A DNA stretch of 64,000 bases from Hyphomicrobiales bacterium (GTDB lineage: Bacteria > Pseudomonadota > Alphaproteobacteria > Rhizobiales > Rhizobiaceae): NCBI GenBank assembly GCA_900471925.1, contig UCGV01000010.1:77257-141256 (forward strand), given 5' to 3'. The notes under the pieces were generated by a model. The model was not told the origin of the DNA and searched no databases. It was given only the letters and a program-made list of their open reading frames with translations. The translations under genes were made by a program, and so were the position numbers. Below are positions 37,563 through 47,410 of the stretch, in pieces (position 1 is the stretch's first letter; the number at the start of each line of letters is the position of its first letter).

Positions 37563-40500
37563 AGCCCGACATCGCGTTTTTCGAGATCGGTACGAAGACG
37601 AATTTCTCGTTCCTCGAAGGTGCTTCGAAGCCTGAGGAAATGGTCGTGCAAGCCGCCTTTCTGAGACTTGGCGGCCTCGGTATTGCTGACCGCAATTCGG
37701 TTGCCGGCGTGGTGCGGGCCCATGCACAGGCAGAGCAGCTTAAGGAGAGATACAAGAACAGGGATGTGATCTTAGCCGAGGCAGAGAAGAAGGGAGAATC
37801 GGAGATCATTCTTGATCCCATCCGGATTCAGCCTGGCGCCCGCCTCGTCTTCTCTGATGGAACACCTGAAATCCTTGCCTATCCTCGCAACCGGAAGGGC
37901 TGGGCAAATCTCTGTCGCCTCCTCAGCGCCGGAAATCTGAAGGAGGAAGCGGTCAAGGGTACCTGCATCCTGACGGAAGCGGAGCTTATGGAATGGGGCG
38001 ACGATATGATGCTCGCCCTCGTCCCTGATCGGGCCATCATGAATGATCCTGCCGGCCAGCCTGTGCTTGAGGATTATTTGGAGCGGTTCCGCAAACGGTT
38101 CCGCAAGGCGTTCTTCATGTCCCTGTCGCCGGCCTATGACGGCCGCGACCGGCATGCCTTTGCAGTCCTTGCCATGCTTGCCGCTCGCAATCGGGTGCCA
38201 CTAATTGCGACCAATCAGCCGCTCTATCACGACCCCGAGCGCCGACCGCTTTCGGATATCGTGATCGCCATACGGGAGCATGTGGAGATATCGAAAGCCG
38301 GATTCCTTCTGACACCGAATGGAGAGCGTTATCTCAAGGATTCACGTGAAATATCCAGGGTCTTCCGGGAGTATCCGGACGCAGTCGAGAATACGCAGGT
38401 ATTTTTTGGCAAGCTGAGCTTTTCGCTGAATGAGTTGAAGCACAATTATCCGCCTGAAAATGATCCCGGCGAGACGCCGCAGGAAACTCTCGAAAGGCTG
38501 ACGAGAGCAGGTGCGGCAAAACGCTATCCTGATCGCATTCCTCCCGAAGTGGCAAAGCAGATTGATTACGAGCTGAAGCTTATCGGCGATAAGGATTACG
38601 CCTCCTACTTTCTGACAGTTCACAGGATAATTCAGCATGCCCGTTATAAGCTCAAGGTTCTCTGTCAGGGACGTGGCTCGGCGGCCAATTCAGTCATCTG
38701 CTATTGCCTTGAGATCACGGAAGTCGATCCCACAAAGACCACGCTTCTCTTCGACAGATTCATTTCGATGGATCGGGACGAACCGCCGGATATCGACGTC
38801 GATTTCGAGCATGAACGGCGGGAAGATGTCATTCAGTCCATTTATGAAAGATACGGCATTGAGCATGCCGGACTAACAGCTGCGGTGACCAGTTATCGTA
38901 CGCGCTCAGCTGGCCGCGAAGTTTCTAAGGCTTTTGGTCTGTCGGAGGATGTTCAATCCGCAATTAGCAGTCTTGTCTGGGGCTGGTCCGAAGATAACCT
39001 TTCGGAAAGGGACGCCAAGGCCGCTGGTCTCGATATGAAGGATCCAGTGACACGAAACGTACTGAAATACGCTTCCGAACTCCTCAGCTTTCCGCGTCAT
39101 CTCACTCAGCATGTCGGTGGTTTCGTCATCACACGAGACCGGCTCGACGAGGTTGTGCCGATCATGAAGACGGCGATGCCGGATCGTTACATGATTGAAT
39201 GGGACAAGGATGATCTCGACAATGTCAAAATCCTCAAAGTGGATGTTCTAGCGTTGGGGATGCTGACTTGTTTACGCAGGGCTTTCACGCTGCTTGAACT
39301 ACATTACGATGTGAATAAGACACTCGCCGACCTCGGTAATAAGGAGCACGGAGAGGAAGGCGAACCAGTCTACGACATGATGGGGCGAGCCGATACTCTT
39401 GGCGTCTTCCAGATCGAAAGCCGGGCGCAGATGAGCATGCTGCCCCGTCTGAAGCCGAGGGTGTTTTATGATCTTGTCATTGAGGTGGCGATCGTCCGGC
39501 CGGGGCCGATTCAGGGCAACATGGTGCATCCCTATCTGAAGCGCAGAGAACTGCGGGACAGGAATCTTCCGATCGAATATCCAAGCGATGAATTAAAGGC
39601 TGTTCTGAAAAGAACCCTCGGAGTTCCCTTGTTTCAAGAGCAAGCAATGCAGATTGCCATTACTGCTGCTGGCTTCAAGCCGGCAGAAGCCGACCGGCTC
39701 CGACGGTCGATGGCGACATTCAAGAGAACCGGCACAATTGATAGTTTCCAAAAACGGTTCGTGGATGGAATGGTCAAAAATGGTTACGACCATGAATTCG
39801 CGGAGCAATGTTTCAACCAGATCAAAGGCTTTGGCGAATATGGCTTCCCCGAAAGCCACGCAGCTTCCTTCGCTCTGCTCGTCTACGCTTCCTCATGGCT
39901 GAAAGCCTACTACCCCGACGTTTTTTGCGCGGCGATGCTGAATTCGCAGCCGATGGGCTTTTATGCGCCGGCGCAGTTGGTGCGGGATGCGCGCGAACAT
40001 GGGGTGAAGATCCTGCCGGCTGATATCAATTGGTCCGACTGGGAATGTACCCTTGAAGCAGTGGCTTTCGATCGGTCAGCTGTCGATTTCCGTCACGATC
40101 AGATGCGGGATATTATCAAGACACGCCATGCCGTGCGACTTGGCCTTCTGCAGGTCAAGGGTGTTTCCGATGTGGATATGAAGAAGCTCGTCGAGAGGCG
40201 TGGCACGGGTTACAATTCCATTCGTGATCTCTGGCTGCGCTCAGGCCTGAAAAAATCCGTTATCGAGCGGCTGGCGGATGCGGATGCCTTTCAATCCCTT
40301 GGGTTGTCACGGCGCCAGGCGCTCTGGGCCGTGCGGGCGTTGGATGTGAAAAGCGCAACTGAAGAACTGCCGCTCTTCGAGACGGTCCGTCATATCGATC
40401 TTCAGCCTGAGCCGGCTGCGAAACTGCCGGAGATGCTGCCGGGTGAACAGGTGATCGAGGATTACCGCTACCTGTCGCTTTCCTTAAAAGGGCACCCCGT

Positions 40501-41038
40501 TTCCTTCCTCCGTGATGCGTTAGGCAAGGCAGGTGTAACGCGCAATGTCGATCTGCTGAGGATTGCAAATGGGAGGCGAGTGATCATCGCGGGGCTGGTA
40601 CTTGTGCGCCAGCAGCCGGGTTCCGCCAAAGGGGTGATCTTCATGACGCTGGAGGACGAGACTGGGGTTGCCAATGCCATCGTCTGGAAGAAGGTCTTCG
40701 AAAAATACCGTGCAGTGGTGATGGGTGCTCGGCTCGTGAAAATCTACGGCAAATTACAAAGCCAGAGCGGTGTCATCCATACCGTCGTCGAACATATCGA
40801 GGATATGACACCGCTGCTCGGGATCCTTCAGCGAGAGAGGAAACGCTTCGGCGTGAGCGAACGCTCGGACGAGGTGCTGCGCGGGACACAGGATCCTCGA
40901 CAGCGAAAAGAGGCGGATACTCTGGCGCGGGACGATCTGCTCAGAAGGATTGTCGAGAGAAAGTCCCCACACAGGGCGAGAGATGGCGATATCGCAGAGA
41001 CCGCGAGCGTGATGCCGCGCGGGCGCAATTTCCACTGA
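37559..41038 (+). CDS. dnaE2: Error-prone DNA polymerase III alpha subunit DnaE2
   Basis: A 1159-residue C-family polymerase used for translesion synthesis in the SOS response. An N-terminal PHP domain begins [21 protein letters not shown]. The catalytic palm contains [13 protein letters not shown] (catalytic aspartates) and [10 protein letters not shown]. The helix-hairpin-helix and OB-fold regions follow ([18 protein letters not shown]). The C-terminal beta-clamp/tau part of replicative DnaE is missing, as usual for DnaE2. It is the third gene of the imuA-imuB-dnaE2 operon, with an ATGA overlap to imuB. Parts of the 5' two-thirds look lower in G+C than the neighbours. Confidence 0.95.
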   Translation: MKPDIAFFEIGTKTNFSFLEGASKPEEMVVQAAFLRLGGLGIADRNSVAGVVRAHAQAEQLKERYKNRDVILAEAEKKGESEIILDPIRIQPGARLVFSDGTPEILAYPRNRKGWANLCRLLSAGNLKEEAVKGTCILTEAELMEWGDDMMLALVPDRAIMNDPAGQPVLEDYLERFRKRFRKAFFMSLSPAYDGRDRHAFAVLAMLAARNRVPLIATNQPLYHDPERRPLSDIVIAIREHVEISKAGFLLTPNGERYLKDSREISRVFREYPDAVENTQVFFGKLSFSLNELKHNYPPENDPGETPQETLERLTRAGAAKRYPDRIPPEVAKQIDYELKLIGDKDYASYFLTVHRIIQHARYKLKVLCQGRGSAANSVICYCLEITEVDPTKTTLLFDRFISMDRDEPPDIDVDFEHERREDVIQSIYERYGIEHAGLTAAVTSYRTRSAGREVSKAFGLSEDVQSAISSLVWGWSEDNLSERDAKAAGLDMKDPVTRNVLKYASELLSFPRHLTQHVGGFVITRDRLDEVVPIMKTAMPDRYMIEWDKDDLDNVKILKVDVLALGMLTCLRRAFTLLELHYDVNKTLADLGNKEHGEEGEPVYDMMGRADTLGVFQIESRAQMSMLPRLKPRVFYDLVIEVAIVRPGPIQGNMVHPYLKRRELRDRNLPIEYPSDELKAVLKRTLGVPLFQEQAMQIAITAAGFKPAEADRLRRSMATFKRTGTIDSFQKRFVDGMVKNGYDHEFAEQCFNQIKGFGEYGFPESHAASFALLVYASSWLKAYYPDVFCAAMLNSQPMGFYAPAQLVRDAREHGVKILPADINWSDWECTLEAVAFDRSAVDFRHDQMRDIIKTRHAVRLGLLQVKGVSDVDMKKLVERRGTGYNSIRDLWLRSGLKKSVIERLADADAFQSLGLSRRQALWAVRALDVKSATEELPLFETVRHIDLQPEPAAKLPEMLPGEQVIEDYRYLSLSLKGHPVSFLRDALGKAGVTRNVDLLRIANGRRVIIAGLVLVRQQPGSAKGVIFMTLEDETGVANAIVWKKVFEKYRAVVMGARLVKIYGKLQSQSGVIHTVVEHIEDMTPLLGILQRERKRFGVSERSDEVLRGTQDPRQRKEADTLARDDLLRRIVERKSPHRARDGDIAETASVMPRGRNFH

Positions 41039-41210
41039 TGGCCTTCGAAGCCTGGAAATTGATGCTTCCTAAAGGACTTAAGGTCGTGCTCGCCAGCCTG
41101 TGATGCGCTGCTGCAGAATCGTGATCGGGTATGGGTCGCGAATTTTCTTGACAGTTCCTATCTTCTTTTGCAGAAAACACGATAGTCAGTGTCATGTTTG
41201 GAATGAAGAC

Positions 41211-41522
41211 GTGCTTGTCTGCAGCTGCAATTACATAACCGACAAGGAAATCCGAGACGTTATCAACAATCTTCTCGATGAGGATTGCTGGCAGCTTATC
41301 GTCCCTGCGAAGGTCTATCACGCCATGGCCAAACGTGGCCGTTGCTGCGGTTGCTTCCCGAACGTTGTCGATATCATCATCCAGACAACCGAAGATTATC
41401 ACGCCCGGCGCCACTCGACGGAGGCCGAAATATTTGATTTCATGTCCCGCTTGAAGCAATTCCATGAGGAAAACAGGAGAGCGGACATTGAAAGGCGACA
41501 AAAAGGTCATAGAGCGGCTTAA
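41211..41522 (+). CDS. bfd: Bacterioferritin-associated ferredoxin (BFD-type [2Fe-2S] protein)
   Basis: A 103-residue protein. Starting at the GTG at 41211 it reads [10 protein letters not shown], giving Cys4 and Cys6; the second pair is Cys45/Cys48 in CCGC, completing the BFD-type CxC...CxxC cluster. Bfd binds bacterioferritin and donates electrons to release its iron. The C-terminal 45 residues are a charged extension. An in-frame start further upstream would add a Cys-rich stretch that is unlike the family. The 3' end overlaps bfr by 35 bp. No clear iron-responsive operator was seen in bases 41039-41210. Confidence 0.82.
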   Translation: MLVCSCNYITDKEIRDVINNLLDEDCWQLIVPAKVYHAMAKRGRCCGCFPNVVDIIIQTTEDYHARRHSTEAEIFDFMSRLKQFHEENRRADIERRQKGHRAA

Positions 41523-41979
41523 CGAGGCCCTCTTTCTAGAACTCGGCGCAGTCAACCAGTATTGGGTTCACTACCGTCTCCTCGAGGACTGGGGCTACAC
41601 CAAGCTCGCCAAGAAGGAACGCGCCGAATCGATCGAAGAGATGCACCATGCCGACCGCCTGGTTGCACGCATCATCTTCCTTGAAGGTCATCCCAATCTG
41701 CAGACGCTGGCGCCACTGCGCATCGGTCAGAACGTCAAGGAAGTTCTGGAAGCCGACCTTGCCGGTGAATACGACGCCCGTACTGCTTACAAGAAGTCAC
41801 GCGACATCTGTCATGACGCTGGCGACTACGTTTCCATGAAGCTTTTCGAAGAGCTGCTGGCAGACGAGGAAGGTCATATCGACTTCCTCGAAACCCAGAT
41901 CGAACTGCTCGGGAAGATCGGCGAGGCGAAATACGGTCAGCTCAACGCAGATTCCGCCAACGAAGCCGAATCCGATTAA
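41488..41979 (+). CDS. bfr: Bacterioferritin (TTG start)
   Basis: A 163-residue haem-containing ferritin forming a 24-mer iron store. Using the TTG at 41488 (AGGAGA 7 bases upstream) the numbering matches the family exactly: ferroxidase ligands Glu18, Glu51, His54, Glu94, Glu127 and His130, and haem-ligand Met52 in EEMHH. The next ATG would remove essential helix A residues, so the TTG start is well supported. It overlaps bfd by 35 bp in another frame, suggesting coupled expression of store and reductase partner. Confidence 0.93.
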   Translation: MKGDKKVIERLNEALFLELGAVNQYWVHYRLLEDWGYTKLAKKERAESIEEMHHADRLVARIIFLEGHPNLQTLAPLRIGQNVKEVLEADLAGEYDARTAYKKSRDICHDAGDYVSMKLFEELLADEEGHIDFLETQIELLGKIGEAKYGQLNADSANEAESD

Positions 41980-42005
41980 TTCAGCCATTATTATGCATTT
42001 CATTC

Positions 42006-42028
42006 GGCCGCCCTCCGGGCGGTCGTTT
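42006..42028 (+). terminator. Hairpin terminator after bfr
   Basis: Stem GGCCGCCC/GGGCGGTC (one G-T pair) with a TCC loop, followed by GTTTCG, between convergent bfr and rppH. Confidence 0.65.
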
Positions 42029-42066
42029 CGTTCGGGATGAGCGAAAGACGGTTCCCGCCGTTGCGA

Positions 42067-42600
42067 TCAATCTTCCGGCAATAGACCCGAAAGATGATTG
42101 AACTCGGCAACGACGCGCTCATAAACGGCACGCTTGAAGGGAACGATCAGACCGGGCAGGTCTTCCATCTTCTTCCATTCCCAGGCGTCGAATTCCGGCT
42201 CGTGACCGCCTGGCGGCGGGTTGATGGCAATCTCGCTCTCGTCGCCTTCGAAGCGGAAGGCGAACCAGCGCTGGGTCTGGCCGCGGTATTTACCCCTGAG
42301 ACCGATCCCGATCAGTTGCGGCGGCAGATCGTAGTTGATCCACTCCTTCGCCTCGGCCAGCAGCGTTACGGTCTTGATGCCCGTTTCCTCGTAGAGCTCG
42401 CGATAGGCCGCCTCCAGCGGATCCTCGCCCTTGTCGATGCCGCCCTGCGGCATCTGCCAGAGCTGCGGCGAGCCGTCATATTCGGAATTGCCTTCGGAAA
42501 TGCGCCGCCCGGCCCAGACAAGGCCTTCGCGGCTCAGGATCATCACCCCGACGCAGGGGCGATAGGGCAGGTCTTCGGCTTTTACGGTCGACTGGCTCAT
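42067..42600 (-). CDS. rppH: RNA pyrophosphohydrolase
   Basis: A 177-residue Nudix hydrolase that removes pyrophosphate from 5'-triphosphorylated RNAs and so starts mRNA decay. The Nudix box spans residues 53-75, with REL and EETGI intact. N-terminal [21 protein letters not shown] and WQMPQGG are typical of RppH/NudH. Length matches alphaproteobacterial RppH. It lies just downstream (37 bp) of the polysaccharide-deacetylase-like gene on the same strand. Confidence 0.94.
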   Translation of the reverse strand: MSQSTVKAEDLPYRPCVGVMILSREGLVWAGRRISEGNSEYDGSPQLWQMPQGGIDKGEDPLEAAYRELYEETGIKTVTLLAEAKEWINYDLPPQLIGIGLRGKYRGQTQRWFAFRFEGDESEIAINPPPGGHEPEFDAWEWKKMEDLPGLIVPFKRAVYERVVAEFNHLSGLLPED

Positions 42601-42637
42601 GCTCTTCTCCGCTCGGGGATGTTTTTAAGGGTTCTGG

Positions 42638-43852
42638 TCAGGGGGTTTTCGGATCATTGACTAGGGCTGCGACGCCAACGATTTCGATGCCGCGCATCGT
42701 GGCTTCCTCGCTCCATTTGGAAATGGCGTCAATGCTCTCGTCGAAGGCTGAGGCGACGCCGATCGCCTGGCCATTGCGGCGGGCGATGCGTTCCAGTTCA
42801 TCGAGCTTCTGCAGGATGGCATTCACATCCACCTGGTTATCCAGCTGGAGGTCGGCAAAAGCATAGGGAAGTTCCGTGCCTTTGGCGACCACAGCAGTTT
42901 TTGATTGTGCCGAGGTGCCGTCATCCAGGAAGAGAAGGCCACGCTTGCCGATATCGCGCATGACAGGCTCCATGGCCTTGGGATCGGAGAGGAAACGTCC
43001 GCCCAGATAGTTCATGACGCCGGTATAGTTGGTGATCTCGCCCATGGCCCGGTGCAGGCTCTCGATGTTGCGCGCCACAGGCTTGTTGGTGAGCAGCGTA
43101 TCAGGGCCGGGATCATTAGCTGGGTAATCGAACGGTTCCAGCGGCACCTGCAGCAATATTTCATGTCCGCCACGCCGGGCATCCTGCATCCAGCGCTGCA
43201 GGCTGTTGCCGCTGGCGGCGAAGGCAAATGTAATTTCCTCGGGCAGTTGCTGGATGGCACGCTGCGTGCCGGTCTGGCTGAGACCCAGACCGCTGAGAAC
43301 GATAGCGATGCGGGTGCCGCGCGTACCCGACCAGGGCCGCGCATATTGATCCATAGGCCGGCGGCCATCCGGCCCGGTGATCGGCAGCCGGCCATAGGGC
43401 GTATCTTCCAACAGCTTGTCGTTGGGGATGGCGGCCATACGCGGATCCTGTCCGGTCTGCATGGCATCGACCAGAACCGGGCCGCTGCCGTCGCGCGGGC
43501 GGGGACTGTATTTGGTGACGACGGAACCGTCGCCCGTCACCATGCGCTCCACATTGGCGCCCGACTGGGGCTCGGAACGCGGCATGCCGCTTCCGGCCTT
43601 GCCGTTCGCCGTCTGATTGTCCGATGCCTGGGGCTGCTGGATCGTATCCGTCGGTGGTGCGGCTGACATATCCTGCGATGCCGGTGGCTTCGACTGCTCA
43701 AGCCCGTCATTGCGAAAAGCCGTATAGAGGGAAAAGCCGCCGATCGCGACAAGGCAGAGGCTCGCGGCGATCTGCCCGATGCGCAATACGCCAGGACGTT
43801 TGCGCGCCGCCTTGCGATTGCGGCCTAGAGGTGCATGCAGGTCCGTTCCCAA
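42638..43852 (-). CDS. Divergent polysaccharide deacetylase family protein (YibQ-like)
   Basis: A 404-residue protein with one N-terminal transmembrane helix (about 25-45, LRIGQIAASLCLVAIGGFSLYTAF), a long Pro/Ser/Gln-rich linker, and a C-terminal divergent polysaccharide deacetylase (YibQ/DUF610) domain from about residue 175 (RIAIVLSGLGLSQTGT). The domain includes ITFAFAASG, LLQVPLEPFDYP and NYLGGRF. It sits downstream of ctpA and the M23/EnvC gene in a conserved alphaproteobacterial order, so a cell-envelope role is likely. Catalysis has not been shown for the family as far as I know. Confidence 0.85.
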   Translation of the reverse strand: MGTDLHAPLGRNRKAARKRPGVLRIGQIAASLCLVAIGGFSLYTAFRNDGLEQSKPPASQDMSAAPPTDTIQQPQASDNQTANGKAGSGMPRSEPQSGANVERMVTGDGSVVTKYSPRPRDGSGPVLVDAMQTGQDPRMAAIPNDKLLEDTPYGRLPITGPDGRRPMDQYARPWSGTRGTRIAIVLSGLGLSQTGTQRAIQQLPEEITFAFAASGNSLQRWMQDARRGGHEILLQVPLEPFDYPANDPGPDTLLTNKPVARNIESLHRAMGEITNYTGVMNYLGGRFLSDPKAMEPVMRDIGKRGLLFLDDGTSAQSKTAVVAKGTELPYAFADLQLDNQVDVNAILQKLDELERIARRNGQAIGVASAFDESIDAISKWSEEATMRGIEIVGVAALVNDPKTP

Positions 43853-43890
43853 TTCTTTGTCCGCCCTAAAACCGGGAAGCAGCAGAAAGC

Positions 43891-43920
43891 CTCAAGGCCG
43901 GGCGCATGCCCGGCCTTGAG
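43891..43920 (-). terminator. Terminator downstream of ctpA
   Basis: Perfect 13-bp stem CTCAAGGCCGGGC/GCCCGGCCTTGAG with a GCAT loop, between ctpA and the downstream deacetylase-like gene. Read on the minus strand it is followed by CTTTCTGCT, so termination may be partial. Confidence 0.75.
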
Positions 43921-43929
43921 ATCAGTGAA

Positions 43930-45252
43930 TTACTTGGCGACGACGGCCTTTTCCGGGTCCGGCGGGAAGGACGGATCGGTCTTGTTGCCGCGCAGCAGGT
44001 CAAGCGCGTAGTTGAGCTGCACGTCGTCCTTCGGATCCGGCGGAACGTAAGCCACGGAGCCCGAACCTTCGTCCGTCTCGTTCTGGCCCTTGATGTGGCC
44101 GCGAAGAGCAGATTCGCCTTCGGTTACCATCTTGCCCTGGAGGTCGGCCGGAAGGGGCTCCTCCACCTTGATGTCAGGTGTAATGCCGGTGCCCTGGATC
44201 GAACGGCCCGACGGCGTGTAGTAGAGCGCCGTCGTCAGGCGCAACGCGCCGTTTTCGCCGAGCGGGATAATGGTCTGGACCGAACCCTTGCCGAAGGAAC
44301 GCGTGCCGAGAACGGTAGCGCGACGCAGATCCTGCAGGGCGCCGGCGACGATTTCCGATGCGGAAGCCGAGCCACCGTTGATGAGAACGATGAGCGGCTT
44401 ATGGTCCGTCAGGTCGCCCGGGCCGGCGTTGAAGCGGCGGGTTTCATCCGGATTGCGGCCGCGCGTGGAGACCACTTCGCCACGTTCCAGGAAGGCGTCC
44501 GAAACGTTGATCGCCTGATCGAGCAGACCGCCGGGGTTGAGGCGCAGGTCAAGGACAAAGCCCTTGAGCTTGTCGGCCGGAACGGTCGCCTTGATCTTCT
44601 GGATTGCCTTTTCGAGATCCGGATAGGTCTTCTCGGTGAAGGAGATGACACGCAGGTAGCCGACATCATCCTCGACGCGCGACTTCACGGCCTGCACGGC
44701 AACGACATCGCGCACGATCGTCAGCTCGATCGGCTTGTCGGCGCCCTTGCGGATGAGCGTCAGCTTGATCGGCGTATTGACGGCGCCGCGCATCTTCTCG
44801 ACGGCGTCCTCGAGCTTCAGGCCACGAACGGACTGGCCGTCGATTTCCGAGATATAGTCACCGGCCAGGACACCGGCCTTGGCGGCAGGCGTATCGTCTA
44901 TCGGCGTGATGACCTTGACGAGTTCGTCTTCCATGGTGACTTCAATACCGAGGCCGCCGAACTCACCCTTGGTCTGGGTGCGCATGTCTTCGGCGTCCTT
45001 CGCATTCATGTAACTGGAATGCGGGTCGAGCGAGGAAAGCATGCCGTTAATGGCGCTTTCAATCAGCTTGTCCTCTGCAGGCGGCGTTACATATTGCGCA
45101 CGCACACGTTCGAAGACGTCACCGAATACCGAAAGCTCCTTATAGGTCGATGCGCCCGCCGCCTCTGCAGGCACGCCTGCGGAGTAAATGACGCTCATTG
45201 CGGTCGCGCCCATCAGTGCGCCGACCAGAACAAGAGAAGCCCTACGAATCAT
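43930..45252 (-). CDS. ctpA: S41-family carboxyl-terminal processing protease CtpA
   Basis: A 440-residue periplasmic protease with an N-terminal signal sequence (MIRRASLVLVGALMGATAM). A PDZ domain lies at about 85-170 (GLGIEVTMEDELVKVITPIDD). The S41 catalytic domain contains the Ser in NGGSASASEI and the Lys in GTRSFGKGSVQT. It trims C-termini of exported proteins and peptidoglycan hydrolases. I start it at 45252; the upstream reading frame is inside the M23 gene. The start overlaps the end of that gene by 11 bp, so the two are coupled. An M23 factor plus CtpA is a recurrent pair. Confidence 0.93.
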   Translation of the reverse strand: MIRRASLVLVGALMGATAMSVIYSAGVPAEAAGASTYKELSVFGDVFERVRAQYVTPPAEDKLIESAINGMLSSLDPHSSYMNAKDAEDMRTQTKGEFGGLGIEVTMEDELVKVITPIDDTPAAKAGVLAGDYISEIDGQSVRGLKLEDAVEKMRGAVNTPIKLTLIRKGADKPIELTIVRDVVAVQAVKSRVEDDVGYLRVISFTEKTYPDLEKAIQKIKATVPADKLKGFVLDLRLNPGGLLDQAINVSDAFLERGEVVSTRGRNPDETRRFNAGPGDLTDHKPLIVLINGGSASASEIVAGALQDLRRATVLGTRSFGKGSVQTIIPLGENGALRLTTALYYTPSGRSIQGTGITPDIKVEEPLPADLQGKMVTEGESALRGHIKGQNETDEGSGSVAYVPPDPKDDVQLNYALDLLRGNKTDPSFPPDPEKAVVAK

Positions 45253-46684
45253 TGCGTGCCTTTCCAGTGTCTTTGGCGGTCCACCACGGTCGGGAATCGA
45301 CCGGTTTACCGTCCTTTCGAAACTCAATGTAAAGCGTTGGCCGATCTGTTTCCAGCGCCAATGCTGTCGCGCTTGCCACTCTTTTCGCACCCATCACGGC
45401 CAGTGGTTCGCCGGAGAAAACGAATTTTCCCTGACGGGTGCTGATCGTATCCATGCCTGAGAGAACCAGGTGATATCCGTCGCCAGCGTCGAGGATGATC
45501 ATCTGGCCATAGCTGCGGAAAGCGCCGGCAAAAACAACCAGCCCATCAGCAGGAGCGGTCACCACCGTTTCTGCGTTGGTCGCTAGCGTCATTCCCATGG
45601 CCTCATGTCCGGTGCCATCGGCATCTCCGAACTGGCGCAGAATATCGCCCGCCACAGGCAACTCCAGTTTCGCCTTCAAATCTCCGAACGGATATGCGGG
45701 CGCAATGCGGTTTTTATCGGGCACACCGCTGTCGGCCAGGGCCTTCGCCTGGGCGCGCTGCTCGTCCGTCAGGAGCTTGCGGTTCTCTTCGGCTTGGCGG
45801 GCGGCTGCGGCTGCGTCGCGTACGGAGGCGATTTCCGTTTCCATTGATGCAACGAGACTTTCGAGCGTCGTCGCCTTGCTTGCCAGCTCCTGCGAGCGCT
45901 GTTTTTCGGCGTCCAGTTCGGCGGCGTTGGAGCGGCTCAGCTTGTCATTTTCGGCAAGCAGCAGATCCATGCGCTTTTCCTCCTCCAGGCTATTGGCCAT
46001 GGTGGCGGTAAGGTCTTCCTTCTCCTTGGCGCTTGCTGTCTGCAGCGCAGCAAGATTGGCAAGGTCTGCCGCCAGCTTTTCGGTTTCCTTGCGGATGCCG
46101 GGTACCACGGCGCCGAGCAGGATGGCGCTGCGGACGGATGCCAGCGCATCGTCCGGTGTCACGAGAAGAGCCGGCGGCGGATTGCGGCCCATGCGCTGGA
46201 GCGCGGCCAGAACTTCGGCAAGAAGACCGCGACGTTCATGCAGCGAGCGGCGGACGCCATCTTCCTTGACGCCGAGCTCGGCGAGCTTCTTCTCGCTGTC
46301 GAGAATCTTGCCTTCGAGAGATTTGCGCCGCGCGGCGGAATCGATCAGCGCCTGGCGGATGCTTGCCGTGCTTTTTTCCAGATTGTCGATACTGCTTTGA
46401 AGCTCGGTGACCTTGTCGGAGGAAAGGCTAATCGTCTTCGACAGGTTTTCGAGTTCGGTCCTCGTCTCGTCGCGCTTTTTCGCAAGCTCGGCAGCGGGAT
46501 CGGGAGGCGGCTGTTCAGCCACGGTTGCCGGAGCGGCCGGTTCGACAGCTGTAGGCGGCGGGGACGGGGCATCCTGCGCCTGCACGGCAAAAAGATTTCC
46601 GGAAACAGCAATGACGGCCGCACCGAGCCCTGCGGCAACGGCCGGCAGAAACAGGCGGGATCGCTTGGGGGCAGCTCTCGTCAT
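45242..46684 (-). CDS. Murein hydrolase activator EnvC-like / M23 peptidase
   Basis: A 480-residue exported protein: signal/anchor at about 10-35, a long coiled-coil region (about 65-310, rich in Glu/Lys/Leu/Ala) and a C-terminal LytM/M23 domain (from about 355). The domain has NAETVVTAPADGLVVFAG and LDAGDGYHLVLSG. As in EnvC, the zinc ligands look degenerate: the usual HxH appears as YHLVLSG, and the first HxxxD is not obvious. So it is more likely an activator of amidases at the division septum than a peptidase itself. It overlaps ctpA by 11 bp. Confidence 0.88.
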   Translation of the reverse strand: MTRAAPKRSRLFLPAVAAGLGAAVIAVSGNLFAVQAQDAPSPPPTAVEPAAPATVAEQPPPDPAAELAKKRDETRTELENLSKTISLSSDKVTELQSSIDNLEKSTASIRQALIDSAARRKSLEGKILDSEKKLAELGVKEDGVRRSLHERRGLLAEVLAALQRMGRNPPPALLVTPDDALASVRSAILLGAVVPGIRKETEKLAADLANLAALQTASAKEKEDLTATMANSLEEEKRMDLLLAENDKLSRSNAAELDAEKQRSQELASKATTLESLVASMETEIASVRDAAAAARQAEENRKLLTDEQRAQAKALADSGVPDKNRIAPAYPFGDLKAKLELPVAGDILRQFGDADGTGHEAMGMTLATNAETVVTAPADGLVVFAGAFRSYGQMIILDAGDGYHLVLSGMDTISTRQGKFVFSGEPLAVMGAKRVASATALALETDRPTLYIEFRKDGKPVDSRPWWTAKDTGKARNDS

Positions 46685-46809
46685 GCGTGTCGGGGTTTAC
46701 TCGTTCAAAATCGCCCGGAACCTAAGCTGATTTGGGGCTGTTGACCAGAAAGTTTGAAGGAGAAGAGACCACGAGGCAAAACACGGCTGCGTGAGGGTTT
46801 CTGGCGTTA

Positions 46810-47292
46810 TCAAACGCGATGGTAGGGGTGGCCGGAAAGGATGGTCACGGCACGGTAAAGCTGTTCGGCAATCAGCGTTCGGACGATCTGGTGCGGCCAT
46901 GTCATTTTGCCGAGGCAGAGGGTCATGTCGGCTCGATCGTAGAGGGAGGGATCCAGGCCATCTGCGCCGCCGATCGCGATCGTCAGGTCACGTTTGCCCT
47001 GGTCGCGATAGGTGCCTAGGAGATTGGCGAAGGCTTCGCTGTCCAGAGCCTTGCCGCGCTCGTCGAGGAGAATGAGAATGCTGCCTTCGGTCAGCGATTT
47101 CTGCAGCATGGCCGCTTCTTCGCGCTTGCGGGTTTCCGCATTGGAGGCGCGGCTTTCGGCCACTTCGGCGATTCGAGAAAATTCCAGGCCGACCGCGGGA
47201 CCGGCCTTGGCAAAACGGTCGAAATAACGGGCCGCAAGATCCTTCTCGGGGCCGGACTTCAGCCGTCCCACCGCAAAAAGACCAATCCGCAT
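46810..47292 (-). CDS. rlmH: 23S rRNA (pseudouridine-1915-N3)-methyltransferase RlmH
   Basis: A 160-residue SPOUT-class methyltransferase, acting on Psi1915 of helix 69 of 23S rRNA. Visible landmarks: N-terminal RIGLFAVGRLKSGPEKDL, ILLDERGKALDSEAFA, the SAM-binding FAIGGADG-type loop seen here as IAIGGADGLD, and the C-terminal ILSGHPYHRV. Length is normal. It follows rsfS with a 118-bp gap, part of the conserved nadD-rsfS-rlmH order. Confidence 0.95.
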   Translation of the reverse strand: MRIGLFAVGRLKSGPEKDLAARYFDRFAKAGPAVGLEFSRIAEVAESRASNAETRKREEAAMLQKSLTEGSILILLDERGKALDSEAFANLLGTYRDQGKRDLTIAIGGADGLDPSLYDRADMTLCLGKMTWPHQIVRTLIAEQLYRAVTILSGHPYHRV

Positions 47293-47410
47293 TCATTCGC
47301 TCCTGCTATGCCGTGCTTTGGAAGCGCAGTGTGGACCTACCGGCCAGTCAATGAAGACCGGCCCGGTCAGTTACCACGTATCAGGCAGCGGGCGAATGCC
47401 GGGCTGCCTG

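Noticed and set aside
41148..41176. TTGACA upstream of bfd as a sigma-70 promoter
   Set aside because: No acceptable -10 hexamer at 16-18 bp spacing.
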